64,000 bases of DNA from Tabrizicola_A sp964393035. Lineage in GTDB: Bacteria; Pseudomonadota; Alphaproteobacteria; Rhodobacterales; Rhodobacteraceae. Made by a program: the position numbers and the translations under genes. Positions 38,000 to 46,132 of the stretch are shown in pieces. The stretch spans positions 124,001 to 188,000 of the forward strand of contig CAYMRX010000003.1 in NCBI GenBank assembly GCA_964393035.1, given 5' to 3'. Positions within the stretch are counted from its first letter, which is position 1; every line of letters starts with the position of its first letter. Under the pieces are notes generated by a model that saw nothing but the letters and a program-made list of their open reading frames with translations, had not been told where the DNA came from and searched no databases.

Positions 38000-38866
38000 A
38001 TGACTGGATATGACGACCGCGACGGATTCATCTGGATGGATGGCAAGCTGGTGGAATGGCGTTCGGCGCAGGTTCATATCCTGACCCATGCGCTGCACTA
38101 TGCCTCCTCGGTGTTCGAGGGCGAGCGCTGCTACAATGGCAAGATCTTCAAAAGCCGCGAACATTCGGAGCGCCTGCGCAAATCGGGCGAACTTCTGGAC
38201 ATGCCGCTGCCCTATTCGGTGGACGAGATCGAAGCCGCGAAAGAGGCCGTGCTGAAAGCCAATGGCCTGACCGACGCCTATGTACGCGCGCTGGCTTGGC
38301 GCGGCGCGGGCGAAGACATGGGCGTTGCCTCCAAGCGCAACCCGATCCGCTTGGCGGTGGCCTGCTGGTCTTGGGGCAATTACTATGGTGACGCCAAGAT
38401 GAAAGGCGCCAAGCTGGATATCGCCAAGTGGCGCCGCCCCGACCCGGCCACCATTCCGCATGCGGCCAAAGCCGCCGGTCTTTACATGATCTGCACCATG
38501 TCAAAACATGCCGCCGAAGCGAAGGGCTGCTCGGATGCCATGATGTTCGACTATCGCGGCTATGTGGCAGAGGCGACCGGGGCCAATATCTTCTTCGTCA
38601 AGGATGGCGAAGTGCATACCCCGAAACCCGATTGCATCCTGAATGGCATCACCCGGCAAACCGTGATCGGCATGCTGAAAGCCATGGGCGTGACCGTGCA
38701 TGAACGCCACATCCTGCCCGAGGAACTTGCCAGCTTTGAACAGTGCTGGCTGACCGGCACCGCCGCCGAAGTGACACCGGTGGGCCAGATCGGCGATTAC
38801 CATTTCACCGTGGGCGAACTGACCCAACGCATCGCGGCCGATTACGAGAAACTGGTGCGCGCCTGA
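38000..38866 (+). CDS. ilvE: Branched-chain amino acid aminotransferase
   Basis: A 288-residue fold-type IV PLP enzyme for the last step of leucine, isoleucine and valine synthesis. Key segments are ILTHALHYASSVFEGERCY at the N-terminus, the PLP-lysine region MSKHAAEAKG, DYRGYVAEATGANIFF and NGITRQTVIGM. GGAG is six bases before the ATG at 38000, preferred over the ATG at 37988. A hairpin follows the stop. Confidence 0.93.
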   Translation: MTGYDDRDGFIWMDGKLVEWRSAQVHILTHALHYASSVFEGERCYNGKIFKSREHSERLRKSGELLDMPLPYSVDEIEAAKEAVLKANGLTDAYVRALAWRGAGEDMGVASKRNPIRLAVACWSWGNYYGDAKMKGAKLDIAKWRRPDPATIPHAAKAAGLYMICTMSKHAAEAKGCSDAMMFDYRGYVAEATGANIFFVKDGEVHTPKPDCILNGITRQTVIGMLKAMGVTVHERHILPEELASFEQCWLTGTAAEVTPVGQIGDYHFTVGELTQRIAADYEKLVRA

Positions 38867-38874
38867 ATTTCCCG

Positions 38875-38905
38875 GGGCACCTCTGACATCGTGTCGGAGG
38901 TGCCC
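38875..38905. terminator. Bidirectional hairpin between ilvE and a small convergent gene
   Basis: GGGCACCTC and GAGGTGCCC are perfect arms, with further pairing (GAC/GTC) inside. It starts eight bases after the ilvE stop and ends right at the stop of the opposing small gene, so it can serve both. Confidence 0.65.
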
Positions 38906-39091
38906 TTACGCCTCGCGTCCCTTTTCGATGCGAACGTATTGCACAAGGCGCTGATTGGAGGAGGCCCGGTCAAACGGACGCTGCCACAGCCCGCGCCACG
39001 CCGTTTCGCTGCGATCCCGCGCGATGGTCAGAAAGGCCTTGATCCGCCCCCCGTTGGGCGCGGTGCGATGGTCGGCCAGATGTTTGGTCAT
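38906..39091 (-). CDS. Small basic protein of unknown function
   Basis: A 61-residue protein starting MTKHLADHRTAPNGGRIKAF and ending YVRIEKGREA, rich in arginine, without a membrane segment. GGGAGA six bases before the ATG and the shared terminator make it a credible gene. No family is recognised. The remaining 94 bp up to queG hold no clear feature. Confidence 0.5.
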   Translation of the reverse strand: MTKHLADHRTAPNGGRIKAFLTIARDRSETAWRGLWQRPFDRASSNQRLVQYVRIEKGREA

Positions 39092-39185
39092 GGCGATCTC
39101 CCTCATGTGCCTGCACCCAATCTAGGGCAGAATCAGCCAAACCCAACAGGAAGTTTTCCTAAAGGTTGAAAGACCGCCGACAGGC

Positions 39186-40202
39186 TTAACGCCGCAGGCA
39201 ATCAACCGCCCATCGCGCGGCATCGGCGACCGCCGGATCAGGATCGTCGCACAGGGCGCGCGCCGCATCTGCCAAGGCCGGAATCCCCGAATTTCCAATG
39301 GCATAAAGCACATTGCGCACCATGCGATCCCGCCCGATCCGCTTGATCGGGCTGCCCGCAAACCGCACCCGAAACGCCGCGTCATCCAAAGCCACCAGCT
39401 CCGCCAGTTCCGGCAAACCCACCTTCGGCTGATAGCCAATATCCTTTGCCGCAGCGGCAAACTTGTTCCACGGACAGGCCGCCAGACAATCATCGCAGCC
39501 ATAGATCCGGTTGCCCAGCAAGCCCCGCAGATCCGCATCCACCGGACCTTTATGCTCGATGGTCAGATAGGAAATGCAGCGCCGCGCATCCAGTTGATAG
39601 GGGGCCGGAAAGGCGCCGGTCGGGCAGGCGTCCAGACAGGCGGTGCAACTGCCGCAATGGCTGATTTCAGGGGCGTCTTTGGGCAGATCCAGCGTCGTGA
39701 AAATCGCCCCCAGAAAGAACCAGCTTCCCAGATCGCGCGCCAGAAGGTTGGTGTGCTTGCCCTGCCAGCCCAGGCCCGCAGCCTGCGCCAACGGCTTTTC
39801 CATCACCGGCGCAGTATCGACGAAAACCTTGATCTCCCCCCCGGCCTGATCCAAGAGCCACCGCCCCAAGCGCTTCAATCGCCGCTTCACAAGGTCATGG
39901 TAATCCTTGCCTTGGGCATAGACCGACACCAGACCGCGGTCACGCATGGCCAAACCCGCCATCGGGTCACCTTCAGGCGTATAAACCTCTGCCACCATGA
40001 TAACCGACCGCGCCTCGGGCCACAGGGCGGCCGGATCGCCACGCCACGCCTCACGCTCGGCCATCCAGCCCATCTGCCCATGCCGATCCGCTTCCAGAAA
40101 CGCCCGCAACCGCCCCGCAGCCTCAGGCACGGCATCGGGGGCGCAGATGCGCATCTTGGAAAACCCTTCGGCCAGGGCCTGTTCCAGCAAACGCGCTTTC
40201 AT
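39186..40202 (-). CDS. queG: Epoxyqueuosine reductase
   Basis: A 338-residue iron-sulfur protein that performs the last step of queuosine synthesis on tRNA using cobalamin. DUF1730 region at the N-terminal half (VYAQGKDYHDLVKRRLKRL, FVDTAPVMEKPLAQAAGLGW). Two [4Fe-4S] motifs, CGSCTACLDACPTGA and CDDCLAACPWN, and C-terminal helical repeats follow. The ATG at 40202 has a weak ribosome binding site; the upstream sequence is a dispersed repeat, arguing against the earlier TTG. Confidence 0.93.
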   Translation of the reverse strand: MKARLLEQALAEGFSKMRICAPDAVPEAAGRLRAFLEADRHGQMGWMAEREAWRGDPAALWPEARSVIMVAEVYTPEGDPMAGLAMRDRGLVSVYAQGKDYHDLVKRRLKRLGRWLLDQAGGEIKVFVDTAPVMEKPLAQAAGLGWQGKHTNLLARDLGSWFFLGAIFTTLDLPKDAPEISHCGSCTACLDACPTGAFPAPYQLDARRCISYLTIEHKGPVDADLRGLLGNRIYGCDDCLAACPWNKFAAAAKDIGYQPKVGLPELAELVALDDAAFRVRFAGSPIKRIGRDRMVRNVLYAIGNSGIPALADAARALCDDPDPAVADAARWAVDCLRR

Positions 40203-40223
40203 CTTGGCCAAAATACCCCGGGG

Positions 40224-40242
40224 TCCGGGGCAGCGCCCCGGA
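40224..40242. repeat. Palindromic copy of a dispersed repeat
   Basis: TCCGGGGC and GCCCCGGA flank three bases. It is preceded by ATCTTGGCCAAAATACCCC, a sequence that recurs near 57429 and 62798. It lies between the GST gene and queG and may end GST transcription. Confidence 0.45.
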
Positions 40243-40250
40243 GGGTGGGG

Positions 40251-40916
40251 TCAGAAATCAAGATCGGCATAATGGGCGGGCGGCGGAAAGCCCGGAATCT
40301 GATCGGCCAAAAGCGTGCGGAACGACGGGCGCGACTTGATCTTGGCGTACCAGTCCTTGACCGTCGCGTTGCGGTTCCAGTCCACGTCCGAGATGTAATC
40401 CAGGCAGGAAAGATGCGCCGCTGCGGTGAAATCGGCCAAACTCATCTCATTGCCCGCCAGCCACCGGCGCTGATCCAGAAGCCAGGCCATATAGTCCAGA
40501 TGATACTTGATCCGCCCGGCACCGAATTTCACGTTCTTCGAATCCGGATAGCCGTGACCCATCACCTTCTTGTTCACCCGTTCATACAAAAGCTTCGACG
40601 TCACCTCGGCATGGAACTTGTCATCAAACCAGGCACAGATCCGCCGCACCTCATAGCGGACATCAACATCGCGCGGCATCAGGGCCGGCGTCGGAATGGC
40701 CTCCTCCAGATATTCGCAGATCGCCTGGCTCTCGCTCATCACCTTTTGATCCACGCGCAGGACCGGCACCTTGCCCGCCGGGTTGCGGCGCAGAAAATCG
40801 GGCGAAGGCTCCCAATAGCGCTCCTCGATCAGCTCGACCTCCAGCTTCTTTTCGGCCAGCGTCAGGCGCACCTTGCGGCAAAAGGGGGAGAGCGGGAAAT
40901 GGTAAAGGCGGATCAT
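40251..40916 (-). CDS. Glutathione S-transferase family protein
   Basis: A 221-residue two-domain GST. The thioredoxin-like part begins MIRLYHFPLSPFCRKVRLTL, with a Ser/Cys catalytic region, and continues NPAGKVPVL and ESQAICEYLEE. The helical part has the N-capping box segment LADFTAAAHLS. The family spans detoxification and stress roles; the substrate is unknown. Confidence 0.85.
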   Translation of the reverse strand: MIRLYHFPLSPFCRKVRLTLAEKKLEVELIEERYWEPSPDFLRRNPAGKVPVLRVDQKVMSESQAICEYLEEAIPTPALMPRDVDVRYEVRRICAWFDDKFHAEVTSKLLYERVNKKVMGHGYPDSKNVKFGAGRIKYHLDYMAWLLDQRRWLAGNEMSLADFTAAAHLSCLDYISDVDWNRNATVKDWYAKIKSRPSFRTLLADQIPGFPPPAHYADLDF

Positions 40917-40979
40917 CGCGGGCTGGCCTGAAAGATGGATTGCCTCTCAATAGCGCCCTTGGCGGCAGTTGCAACTGCG

Positions 40980-41702
40980 CTATTGGAAGCAGCCCGCCCG
41001 GCCGTCCGCCGCAATCGTCTCAGCCCCTGCCAGAATGGCACGCGTGCGCTTTCTGACAAAGCCTGACGGATTGCTGGCCGAACGGCCCTTGGGATCGGGC
41101 AGCACAGCTGCAAGGCGCGCCGCCTGCAACGCGGTCAGATCCCGCGCATCAACGCCGAAATGATGCTGCGCGGCCGCCTGCACCCCAAAGACACCTTCGG
41201 CAAATTCCGCCGTGTTCAGATAAACATGCACGATACGCCGCTTGGTCCAGAGCAGTTCCATCGCCGGCGTGATCGCAGCCTCCAATGCTTTGCGGACATA
41301 GCTGCGCCCATGCCAAAGGAAGGTGTTCTTCACCACCTGCTGCGACAGGGTCGAGGCCCCGCGCGCGCCGCCATCCTCGATCGCATCGCGGATCGCGGCC
41401 ATGTCAAAGCCCCAGTGCAGGCAGAAATTTGCGTCCTCGGCCGCCACGACCGACCGCGCCATCACCGGTGCGATGTCGTCCCAGCCCACCCAATCCTTTG
41501 AAATTCCGCCCAGTCGCCAGCTTTCCTGCACCTGATAGATGTTGATAACAGGCGGCAGGAAGGCGAACAGCACCAGCAAAACGGCATAGAATCCAGCCAC
41601 CCCGGCCAAGCCCCGCAGCACCAAAAACCGCAAGCGCCGCAAAAGCGGGCGGGGTTCCGGCAAAAGCTCGGGAAGCGGTTGAGGTTTCTTGCGCGCGGCC
41701 AT
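40980..41702 (-). CDS. mtgA: Monofunctional peptidoglycan glycosyltransferase
   Basis: A 240-residue GT51 enzyme that polymerises lipid II into glycan strands at the inner membrane. One transmembrane helix (FYAVLLVLFAFLPPVINIY) is near residues 37-57. The glycosyltransferase motifs are VVAAEDANFCLHWGFD (catalytic Glu), GASTLSQQVVKNTFL, RKALEAAITPAMELLW and KRRIVHVYLNTAEFAEGVFGVQ. The ATG at 41702 has no strong ribosome binding site. Confidence 0.92.
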   Translation of the reverse strand: MAARKKPQPLPELLPEPRPLLRRLRFLVLRGLAGVAGFYAVLLVLFAFLPPVINIYQVQESWRLGGISKDWVGWDDIAPVMARSVVAAEDANFCLHWGFDMAAIRDAIEDGGARGASTLSQQVVKNTFLWHGRSYVRKALEAAITPAMELLWTKRRIVHVYLNTAEFAEGVFGVQAAAQHHFGVDARDLTALQAARLAAVLPDPKGRSASNPSGFVRKRTRAILAGAETIAADGRAGCFQ

Positions 41703-41801
41703 CGGACACATAGGCCAGATGTGCGCGAAACGGTCAAGAAAGGACCGCTTGCACTTCGTCTGATCCAAGACGAACATCTTTTGAGCAAAAGGAGAACACC
41801 G

Positions 41802-42794
41802 ATGGATTTTCGCGCGCTGGTGGTGACAAGGGATGAAGCCGGGACCACCCATGCGGGGGTGCAGGCGATCGGCCTTGCCGACCTGCCTGCGGGCGATGTC
41901 ACTGTGGCGGTCGACTATTCCACGGTAAATTACAAGGACGGGCTTTGCCTTGGCACCGGCGGCGGGCTGGTGCGCAACTACCCGCATGTGCCGGGCATCG
42001 ACTTTGCCGGTACGGTCGAGGCGTCGGACGATTCGCGCTACAAGCCCGGTGACAAGGTGGTGCTGACCGGCTGGCGCGTGGGCGAAACCCATTGGGGCGG
42101 CTATGCGCAGAAGGCCCGGATCAAGGCCGATTGGCTGGTGCCATTGCCCGCCGGTTTGACGACAAAGCAGGCGATGGCCATCGGAACCGCAGGGCTTACG
42201 GCCATGTTGGCCATTCTGGCGTTGGAGGATCACGGGCTGAAGCCCGGCAACGGCCCCGTTCTGGTCACCGGCGCTGCCGGTGGTGTCGGCTCAGTCGCCG
42301 TCGCCCTGCTGGCCGCGGCGGGCTATGAGGTGGCGGCTGTCACCGGGCGACCTGAAACCGAAACCTATCTGCGCGACCTTGGTGCAACCCAGATCGTCGC
42401 GCGCGAGGCGATCAACGAAACCGTCAAGCGCCCTCTGGAATCCGAGACTTGGGCAGGCTGCATTGATGCTGTGGGGGGGCCCATGATGGCGCGGGTTCTG
42501 GGCCAGTTGAAATATGGCGGTTCCATCGCTTCGGTCGGGCTGGCAGGGGGCACGAACCTGCCAGCCTCTGTCGTGCCCTTCCTGCTGCGCGGGATAAACA
42601 TTCTTGGCATCGACTCGGTGCTGCAACCCTATGCCCGCCGCGTGGCGGCTTGGGACCGCATTGCGCATGACATGCCAAAAGACAAGCTGGAGGCAATGAT
42701 TTCACTTTTCGGCTTGGCCGACCTGCCGCAGCTTGGGCGCGATATCCTTGCCGGCAAGATCAAGGGGCGTGCCGTGATCGACGTCAACGCCTGA
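41802..42794 (+). CDS. acuI: Acrylyl-CoA reductase-like MDR oxidoreductase (AcuI/YhdH)
   Basis: A 330-residue medium-chain oxidoreductase without catalytic zinc ligands. NYKDGLCLGTGG, YPHVPGIDFAGTVEAS, GVGSVAVALLAAAGYEV (NADPH site) and DAVGGPMMARVLGQLKYGGSIASVGLAGG match the YhdH/AcuI branch, which reduces acrylyl-CoA to propionyl-CoA with NADPH in DMSP and 3-hydroxypropionate metabolism. AAGGAG precedes the ATG at 41802. No DMSP gene is nearby, so the physiological substrate is assumed from the family. Confidence 0.85.
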   Translation: MDFRALVVTRDEAGTTHAGVQAIGLADLPAGDVTVAVDYSTVNYKDGLCLGTGGGLVRNYPHVPGIDFAGTVEASDDSRYKPGDKVVLTGWRVGETHWGGYAQKARIKADWLVPLPAGLTTKQAMAIGTAGLTAMLAILALEDHGLKPGNGPVLVTGAAGGVGSVAVALLAAAGYEVAAVTGRPETETYLRDLGATQIVAREAINETVKRPLESETWAGCIDAVGGPMMARVLGQLKYGGSIASVGLAGGTNLPASVVPFLLRGINILGIDSVLQPYARRVAAWDRIAHDMPKDKLEAMISLFGLADLPQLGRDILAGKIKGRAVIDVNA

Positions 42795-42797
42795 AGG

Positions 42798-43085
42798 CTA
42801 TTCCAGCCCTTCGACGATCACCACATGCGCCGTGGCCGCACCCTCACGGCGGGCGCGGGCAGCTTGGTATTCCGGTGAGGCGTAGCAGGATTTTGCCGCT
42901 TGCAGGCTGGGAAATTCGATCACCACATGACGGTCCAGCTCTGGGCCTTCCATCACCGCATGCGCGCCCCCGCGGACCAGAAACCGGGCGCCATGGGCCG
43001 CAAAGGCGGCAGGCGCCAAGGCCTGATAGCCTGCATAGGCCTCGGGGTCGGTGACGGTGACATGCGCGATCCAATAGGCTTTCAT
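42798..43085 (-). CDS. DUF1330 protein
   Basis: A 95-residue ferredoxin-like alpha/beta-barrel protein. MKAYWIAHVTVTDPEAYAGY, FLVRGGAHAVMEG and HVVIEFPSLQAAKSCYASPEYQ are the recognised family segments. Its ATG overlaps the stop of the GntR gene. The function is unknown; it is probably part of the pathway the regulator controls. Confidence 0.83.
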   Translation of the reverse strand: MKAYWIAHVTVTDPEAYAGYQALAPAAFAAHGARFLVRGGAHAVMEGPELDRHVVIEFPSLQAAKSCYASPEYQAARARREGAATAHVVIVEGLE

Positions 43086-43759
43086 GGGATTTCCAACAGC
43101 TTGCGGGCAATCTCGGCGGCATCTTTCAGATGCTCACGCACCGCCTTGGCCGCTGCGGCAGGATCATTGGCACAAATCGCGTCAGCAATCCGTGCCATAT
43201 GGGCGGGGCCAGAGGTGCGGCGGTCTTTCGTGGCCAGCGTCATCGCACGAAGCCGCGAGATACGACCGTTCAACCGCTGCACGATCTCCCAAGCGACATC
43301 ATGCCCGGCGGCGGTGAAGATTACCTCATAAAACATGGTTGTTGCGGCATAAAGCGCCTGCGGCGTCGCGTCGGCAAAGGCCCTGTCCAGCGCGGCCAAT
43401 GCGGCGTGCAGGCGGTCTTTCACCGCCGTATCCGCCAAAAGCGCGCAACCTGCGGCCGCCTCGGCCTCGAGCAGCCTGCGAATGTCATAGATTTGCGCCG
43501 CCTGCCGCCAATCCAGCCGCGCCACCACGGGGCCAGAGCGGGCCAGCGTTTCCACCAACCCTTCGGCCTCCAGCGTGCGGATCACCTCACGCACGACGGA
43601 ACGAGAGACGCCCAACTGATCGCACAACGTGCGTTCCACCAGCCGATCCCCACCTTGAAACCGTCCGGCAATGATCGCGCCGCGCAAACGGTCTACCGCA
43701 AGCGCCCGCAGCGTGGCGGGGGCTTCATGGATGCGAAGATCATCGGTGGGGCGCGTCAT
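43082..43759 (-). CDS. GntR-family regulator (FCD/FadR type)
   Basis: A 225-residue regulator. The winged helix is at about residues 20-70 (DRLVERTLCDQLGVSRSVVREVIRTLEAEGLVE) and an FCD all-helical ligand domain follows (IYDIRRLLEAEAA ... FYEVIFTAAGHD ... AKAVREHLKDAA). FCD regulators usually bind small carboxylates. It diverges from a five-gene operon, and the gap has a strong palindrome. The ATG at 43759 is chosen over an upstream TTG. Confidence 0.85.
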   Translation of the reverse strand: MTRPTDDLRIHEAPATLRALAVDRLRGAIIAGRFQGGDRLVERTLCDQLGVSRSVVREVIRTLEAEGLVETLARSGPVVARLDWRQAAQIYDIRRLLEAEAAAGCALLADTAVKDRLHAALAALDRAFADATPQALYAATTMFYEVIFTAAGHDVAWEIVQRLNGRISRLRAMTLATKDRRTSGPAHMARIADAICANDPAAAAKAVREHLKDAAEIARKLLEIP

Positions 43760-43801
43760 GGGCAAAACCTAAGCGTGGAGCGCAGCACATGCAATAGGTT
43801 C

Positions 43802-43831
43802 TTGACAGATTGTATGTTGGTATACCATCTT
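43802..43831 (+). promoter_or_regulatory. Candidate promoter of the catabolic operon
   Basis: TTGACA at 43802-43807, with a -10-like CATCTT at 43826-43831 after an 18-base spacer. The reverse strand offers TTGCAT and TACAAT for the regulator gene, so both promoters straddle the palindrome. Confidence 0.45.
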
Positions 43832-43834
43832 ACA
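43811..43834. promoter_or_regulatory. 24-bp palindrome, probable GntR operator
   Basis: A perfect TGGTATACCA core is flanked at equal distance by TGTA and TACA; 10 of 12 base pairs are symmetric. FCD-type GntR proteins favour GGTATACC-like cores. It lies in the spacer and -10 of the operon promoter, predicting repression and autoregulation. Confidence 0.65.
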
Positions 43835-43858
43835 TGCAACTTGTCTTAGGAGCCCAAC

Positions 43859-44461
43859 ATGCCCGCCCAGATTCGCAAGACGCTGCTGAATATCGAAACC
43901 ACGCTGATCGAAGGCGGCCGCGCCGCGGCGACGCCGCTGAAGTTCATCACGGCAGCGGCCGTTCTGAAAAACCCTTGGGCCGGCATGGGCTTTGTCGAAG
44001 ACCTGAAGCCGAAAATCCACGAAATCGCCCCGATCCTGGGCGAACTTCTGACCAGCATGATCATTGACGCTGCTGGCGGCGGCGACAAGGTGGAAGGCTA
44101 TGGCAAGGCCGCCGTTGTGGGCCTTGACGGCGAGGTGGAGCATGCCAGCGCCCTGATCCACACCCTGCGTTTTGGCAACCATTTCCGCACCGCCGTTGGC
44201 GCCAAGACCTATCTGGCCTTCACCAATACCCGCGGTCCGGCCAACTGCCCGATCATGATCCCCCTGATGGACAAGAATGACGAAGGCCGCCGCAGCCACT
44301 ATCTGACCATTCAGTTCGCCATTCCCGATGCCCCCGCCGCCGATGAAATCGTCGTGGCGCTTGGGGCCTCCATCGGGGGGCGTCCGCATCACCGCATCGG
44401 CGACCGCTATCAGGATCTGAAAGACCTTGGCCATGACGTCAAGAACCCTGCGGCTGTCTGA
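43859..44461 (+). CDS. Amino acid synthesis (AA_synth, DUF1185) family protein
   Basis: A 200-residue protein of a family named amino acid synthesis without a proven reaction. Segments are TTLIEGGRAAATPLKFITAAAV, NPWAGMGFVEDL, GYGKAAVVGLDGEVEHASALIHTLRFGN and the C-terminal half IVVALGASIGGRPHHRIGDR. AGGAG precedes the ATG. It is the first gene of the operon, and its 3' end overlaps the hydrolase by 29 bases. Confidence 0.8.
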   Translation: MPAQIRKTLLNIETTLIEGGRAAATPLKFITAAAVLKNPWAGMGFVEDLKPKIHEIAPILGELLTSMIIDAAGGGDKVEGYGKAAVVGLDGEVEHASALIHTLRFGNHFRTAVGAKTYLAFTNTRGPANCPIMIPLMDKNDEGRRSHYLTIQFAIPDAPAADEIVVALGASIGGRPHHRIGDRYQDLKDLGHDVKNPAAV

Positions 44462-45215
44462 CGGCAGCACCGTAAGGGTGCTGGAAGCCGGGGCGGGCGA
44501 GCCGCTCCTTCTGATCCACGGCGTCGGCCTTCGGGCCGAGGTCTGGGGGCCGCAGATGCGGCTTGAAGCGCATGTTTTTGCCGTGGACATGCCCGGTCAC
44601 GGCGAAAGCAGCCCGCTGCCCGAAGGGGCCCGTCTGCCGGAATATGTGGCTTGGGCCGCCCGCGTGATCGAAGCAATCGGCATCGGCCCGATGAGCGTGG
44701 CGGGCCATTCCATGGGCTCACTGATTGCAGGCGGTCTGGCCATTGAACGCCCCGATCTTGTCAAACGCGTCGCCCTTCTGAACGGCGTTCATCGCCGCAC
44801 GGCCGAGGCGCGCGCCGCCGTTCTGGGCCGCGCTGCCGAAATCGCCGCCGGGGGTGGCAGCATCGAGGCCCCCTTGGCCCGTTGGTTCACCCCGGATGAG
44901 GCCGAAACCCGCGCGCAAGTTGCAAGCTGGCTCAATGCCGTCAGCCAAAAGGGATATGCCATGGCCTATCGCGCCTTTGCCGAAGGCGACATGGTTTATG
45001 CCGACCGCATCGGTGAGATTGCCTGCCCCACCTTGGTTCTCACCGCCGATGGCGATGCAAATTCGACACCCGCGATGACCTACGCCATGGCGGGCATGGT
45101 GCAACATGGGCAAGCGGTTGTGATCGAAGGCCACCGGCATATGGTGAACCTGACCGCCCCGCGCGCGGTTTCCGCCGCGCTGCGCGATTGGCTGGCTGAG
45201 GAGGTAACCCGATGA
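44433..45215 (+). CDS. Alpha/beta hydrolase
   Basis: A 260-residue hydrolase. LLLIHGVGLRAEVWG carries the oxyanion region, VDMPGHGES follows, the nucleophile elbow is GHSMGS, and the catalytic histidine is in GHRHMVNL. By position it could open a lactone, ester or enol product of the monooxygenase. The overlap with the preceding gene suggests coupled translation. Confidence 0.82.
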   Translation: MTSRTLRLSDGSTVRVLEAGAGEPLLLIHGVGLRAEVWGPQMRLEAHVFAVDMPGHGESSPLPEGARLPEYVAWAARVIEAIGIGPMSVAGHSMGSLIAGGLAIERPDLVKRVALLNGVHRRTAEARAAVLGRAAEIAAGGGSIEAPLARWFTPDEAETRAQVASWLNAVSQKGYAMAYRAFAEGDMVYADRIGEIACPTLVLTADGDANSTPAMTYAMAGMVQHGQAVVIEGHRHMVNLTAPRAVSAALRDWLAEEVTR

Positions 45216-46132
45216 CCGTTGATCCCCGTGCCCTGCGTGATGCCTTTGGCTGTTTCATGACTGGGGTGACCGTTGTCACCACCATCGACACCGATGGCAA
45301 ACCGCAAGGCTTTACCGCCAACTCCTTCTCCTCCGTCTCGCTGGACCCGCCGCTCTTGCTGGTGTCGCTGGCCAATTCCTCGCGCAACCTTGACACCTTC
45401 TCCAAAGGCGCGGGCTTTGCCGTGAACATCCTCGCCGAAGGCCAGAAAGACATCTCCGGCACCTTCGCCCGGCCTTCGGACGACCGGTTCGCCAATGTCT
45501 ACTGGAAGAAAGGCCCTGTCGGCAGCCCGGTGATCGCAAGCGTTTCAGCGTGGTTCGACTGCACCTTGGAACAGGCCATTCCGGCAGGCGATCACACCAT
45601 CCTGATCGGTCGCATCGGCGGGTTTGAGGCCACGCCTGCCGCAGGTCTTGGCTATTACCGGGGCGCCTATATCACTCCGGCGCAAACCGCCGCCCAGCTT
45701 CCCGCTGGCCCCGATGTGGTGATTACCGCCATTCTGGAGGCCGAAGGCAAGGTGCTGCTGATCGACGACGGGCGCGGCGGGGTCACCCTGCCGATGGCCA
45801 AGGCGGGCCGCGATGGGGTGCAGGCCGCCCTTGCCCGGCTGATCGCCGCCTCGGGGCTGCAAGCCCAGCCCGGTGCGGTTTATTCCGTTTATGACGATGT
45901 AGGCCAAGGCGCGCAGCATATCGCGTTCCTTTGCCCGACCAGCCCCGGCAAACCCCGGCACGGCGCGCTTGTGGATCTCAGCCGCGATGGCGTGGCCGAT
46001 GTCTCGGACCCCGCCGCGCGGATCATGCTGGAGCGGCTGGCAGATGAGGCGCCGACCGGGCGCTACGGCATCTACTTCGGCACCAATGAACAGGGACGCG
46101 TCCACCGAACCGACGAAAGGGATACCCCATGA
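45212..46132 (+). CDS. Flavin reductase fused to a Nudix-like domain
   Basis: A 306-residue protein. The N-terminal 165 residues are a flavin reductase domain (FGCFMTGVTVVTTIDTDGKP, GFTANSFSSVSLDPPLLLVSL, FAVNILAEGQKDIS). The C-terminal 140 residues resemble a Nudix fold (VVITAILEAEGKVLLIDDGRGGV), but the metal-binding box reads AKAGRDGVQAALARLIAASG, lacking the REx2EE glutamates, so it is not a working Nudix enzyme. Known flavin reductases of this type feed reduced FMN to a partner oxygenase, and the next gene encodes one. ATGA overlaps on both sides. Confidence 0.8.
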   Translation: MTVDPRALRDAFGCFMTGVTVVTTIDTDGKPQGFTANSFSSVSLDPPLLLVSLANSSRNLDTFSKGAGFAVNILAEGQKDISGTFARPSDDRFANVYWKKGPVGSPVIASVSAWFDCTLEQAIPAGDHTILIGRIGGFEATPAAGLGYYRGAYITPAQTAAQLPAGPDVVITAILEAEGKVLLIDDGRGGVTLPMAKAGRDGVQAALARLIAASGLQAQPGAVYSVYDDVGQGAQHIAFLCPTSPGKPRHGALVDLSRDGVADVSDPAARIMLERLADEAPTGRYGIYFGTNEQGRVHRTDERDTP

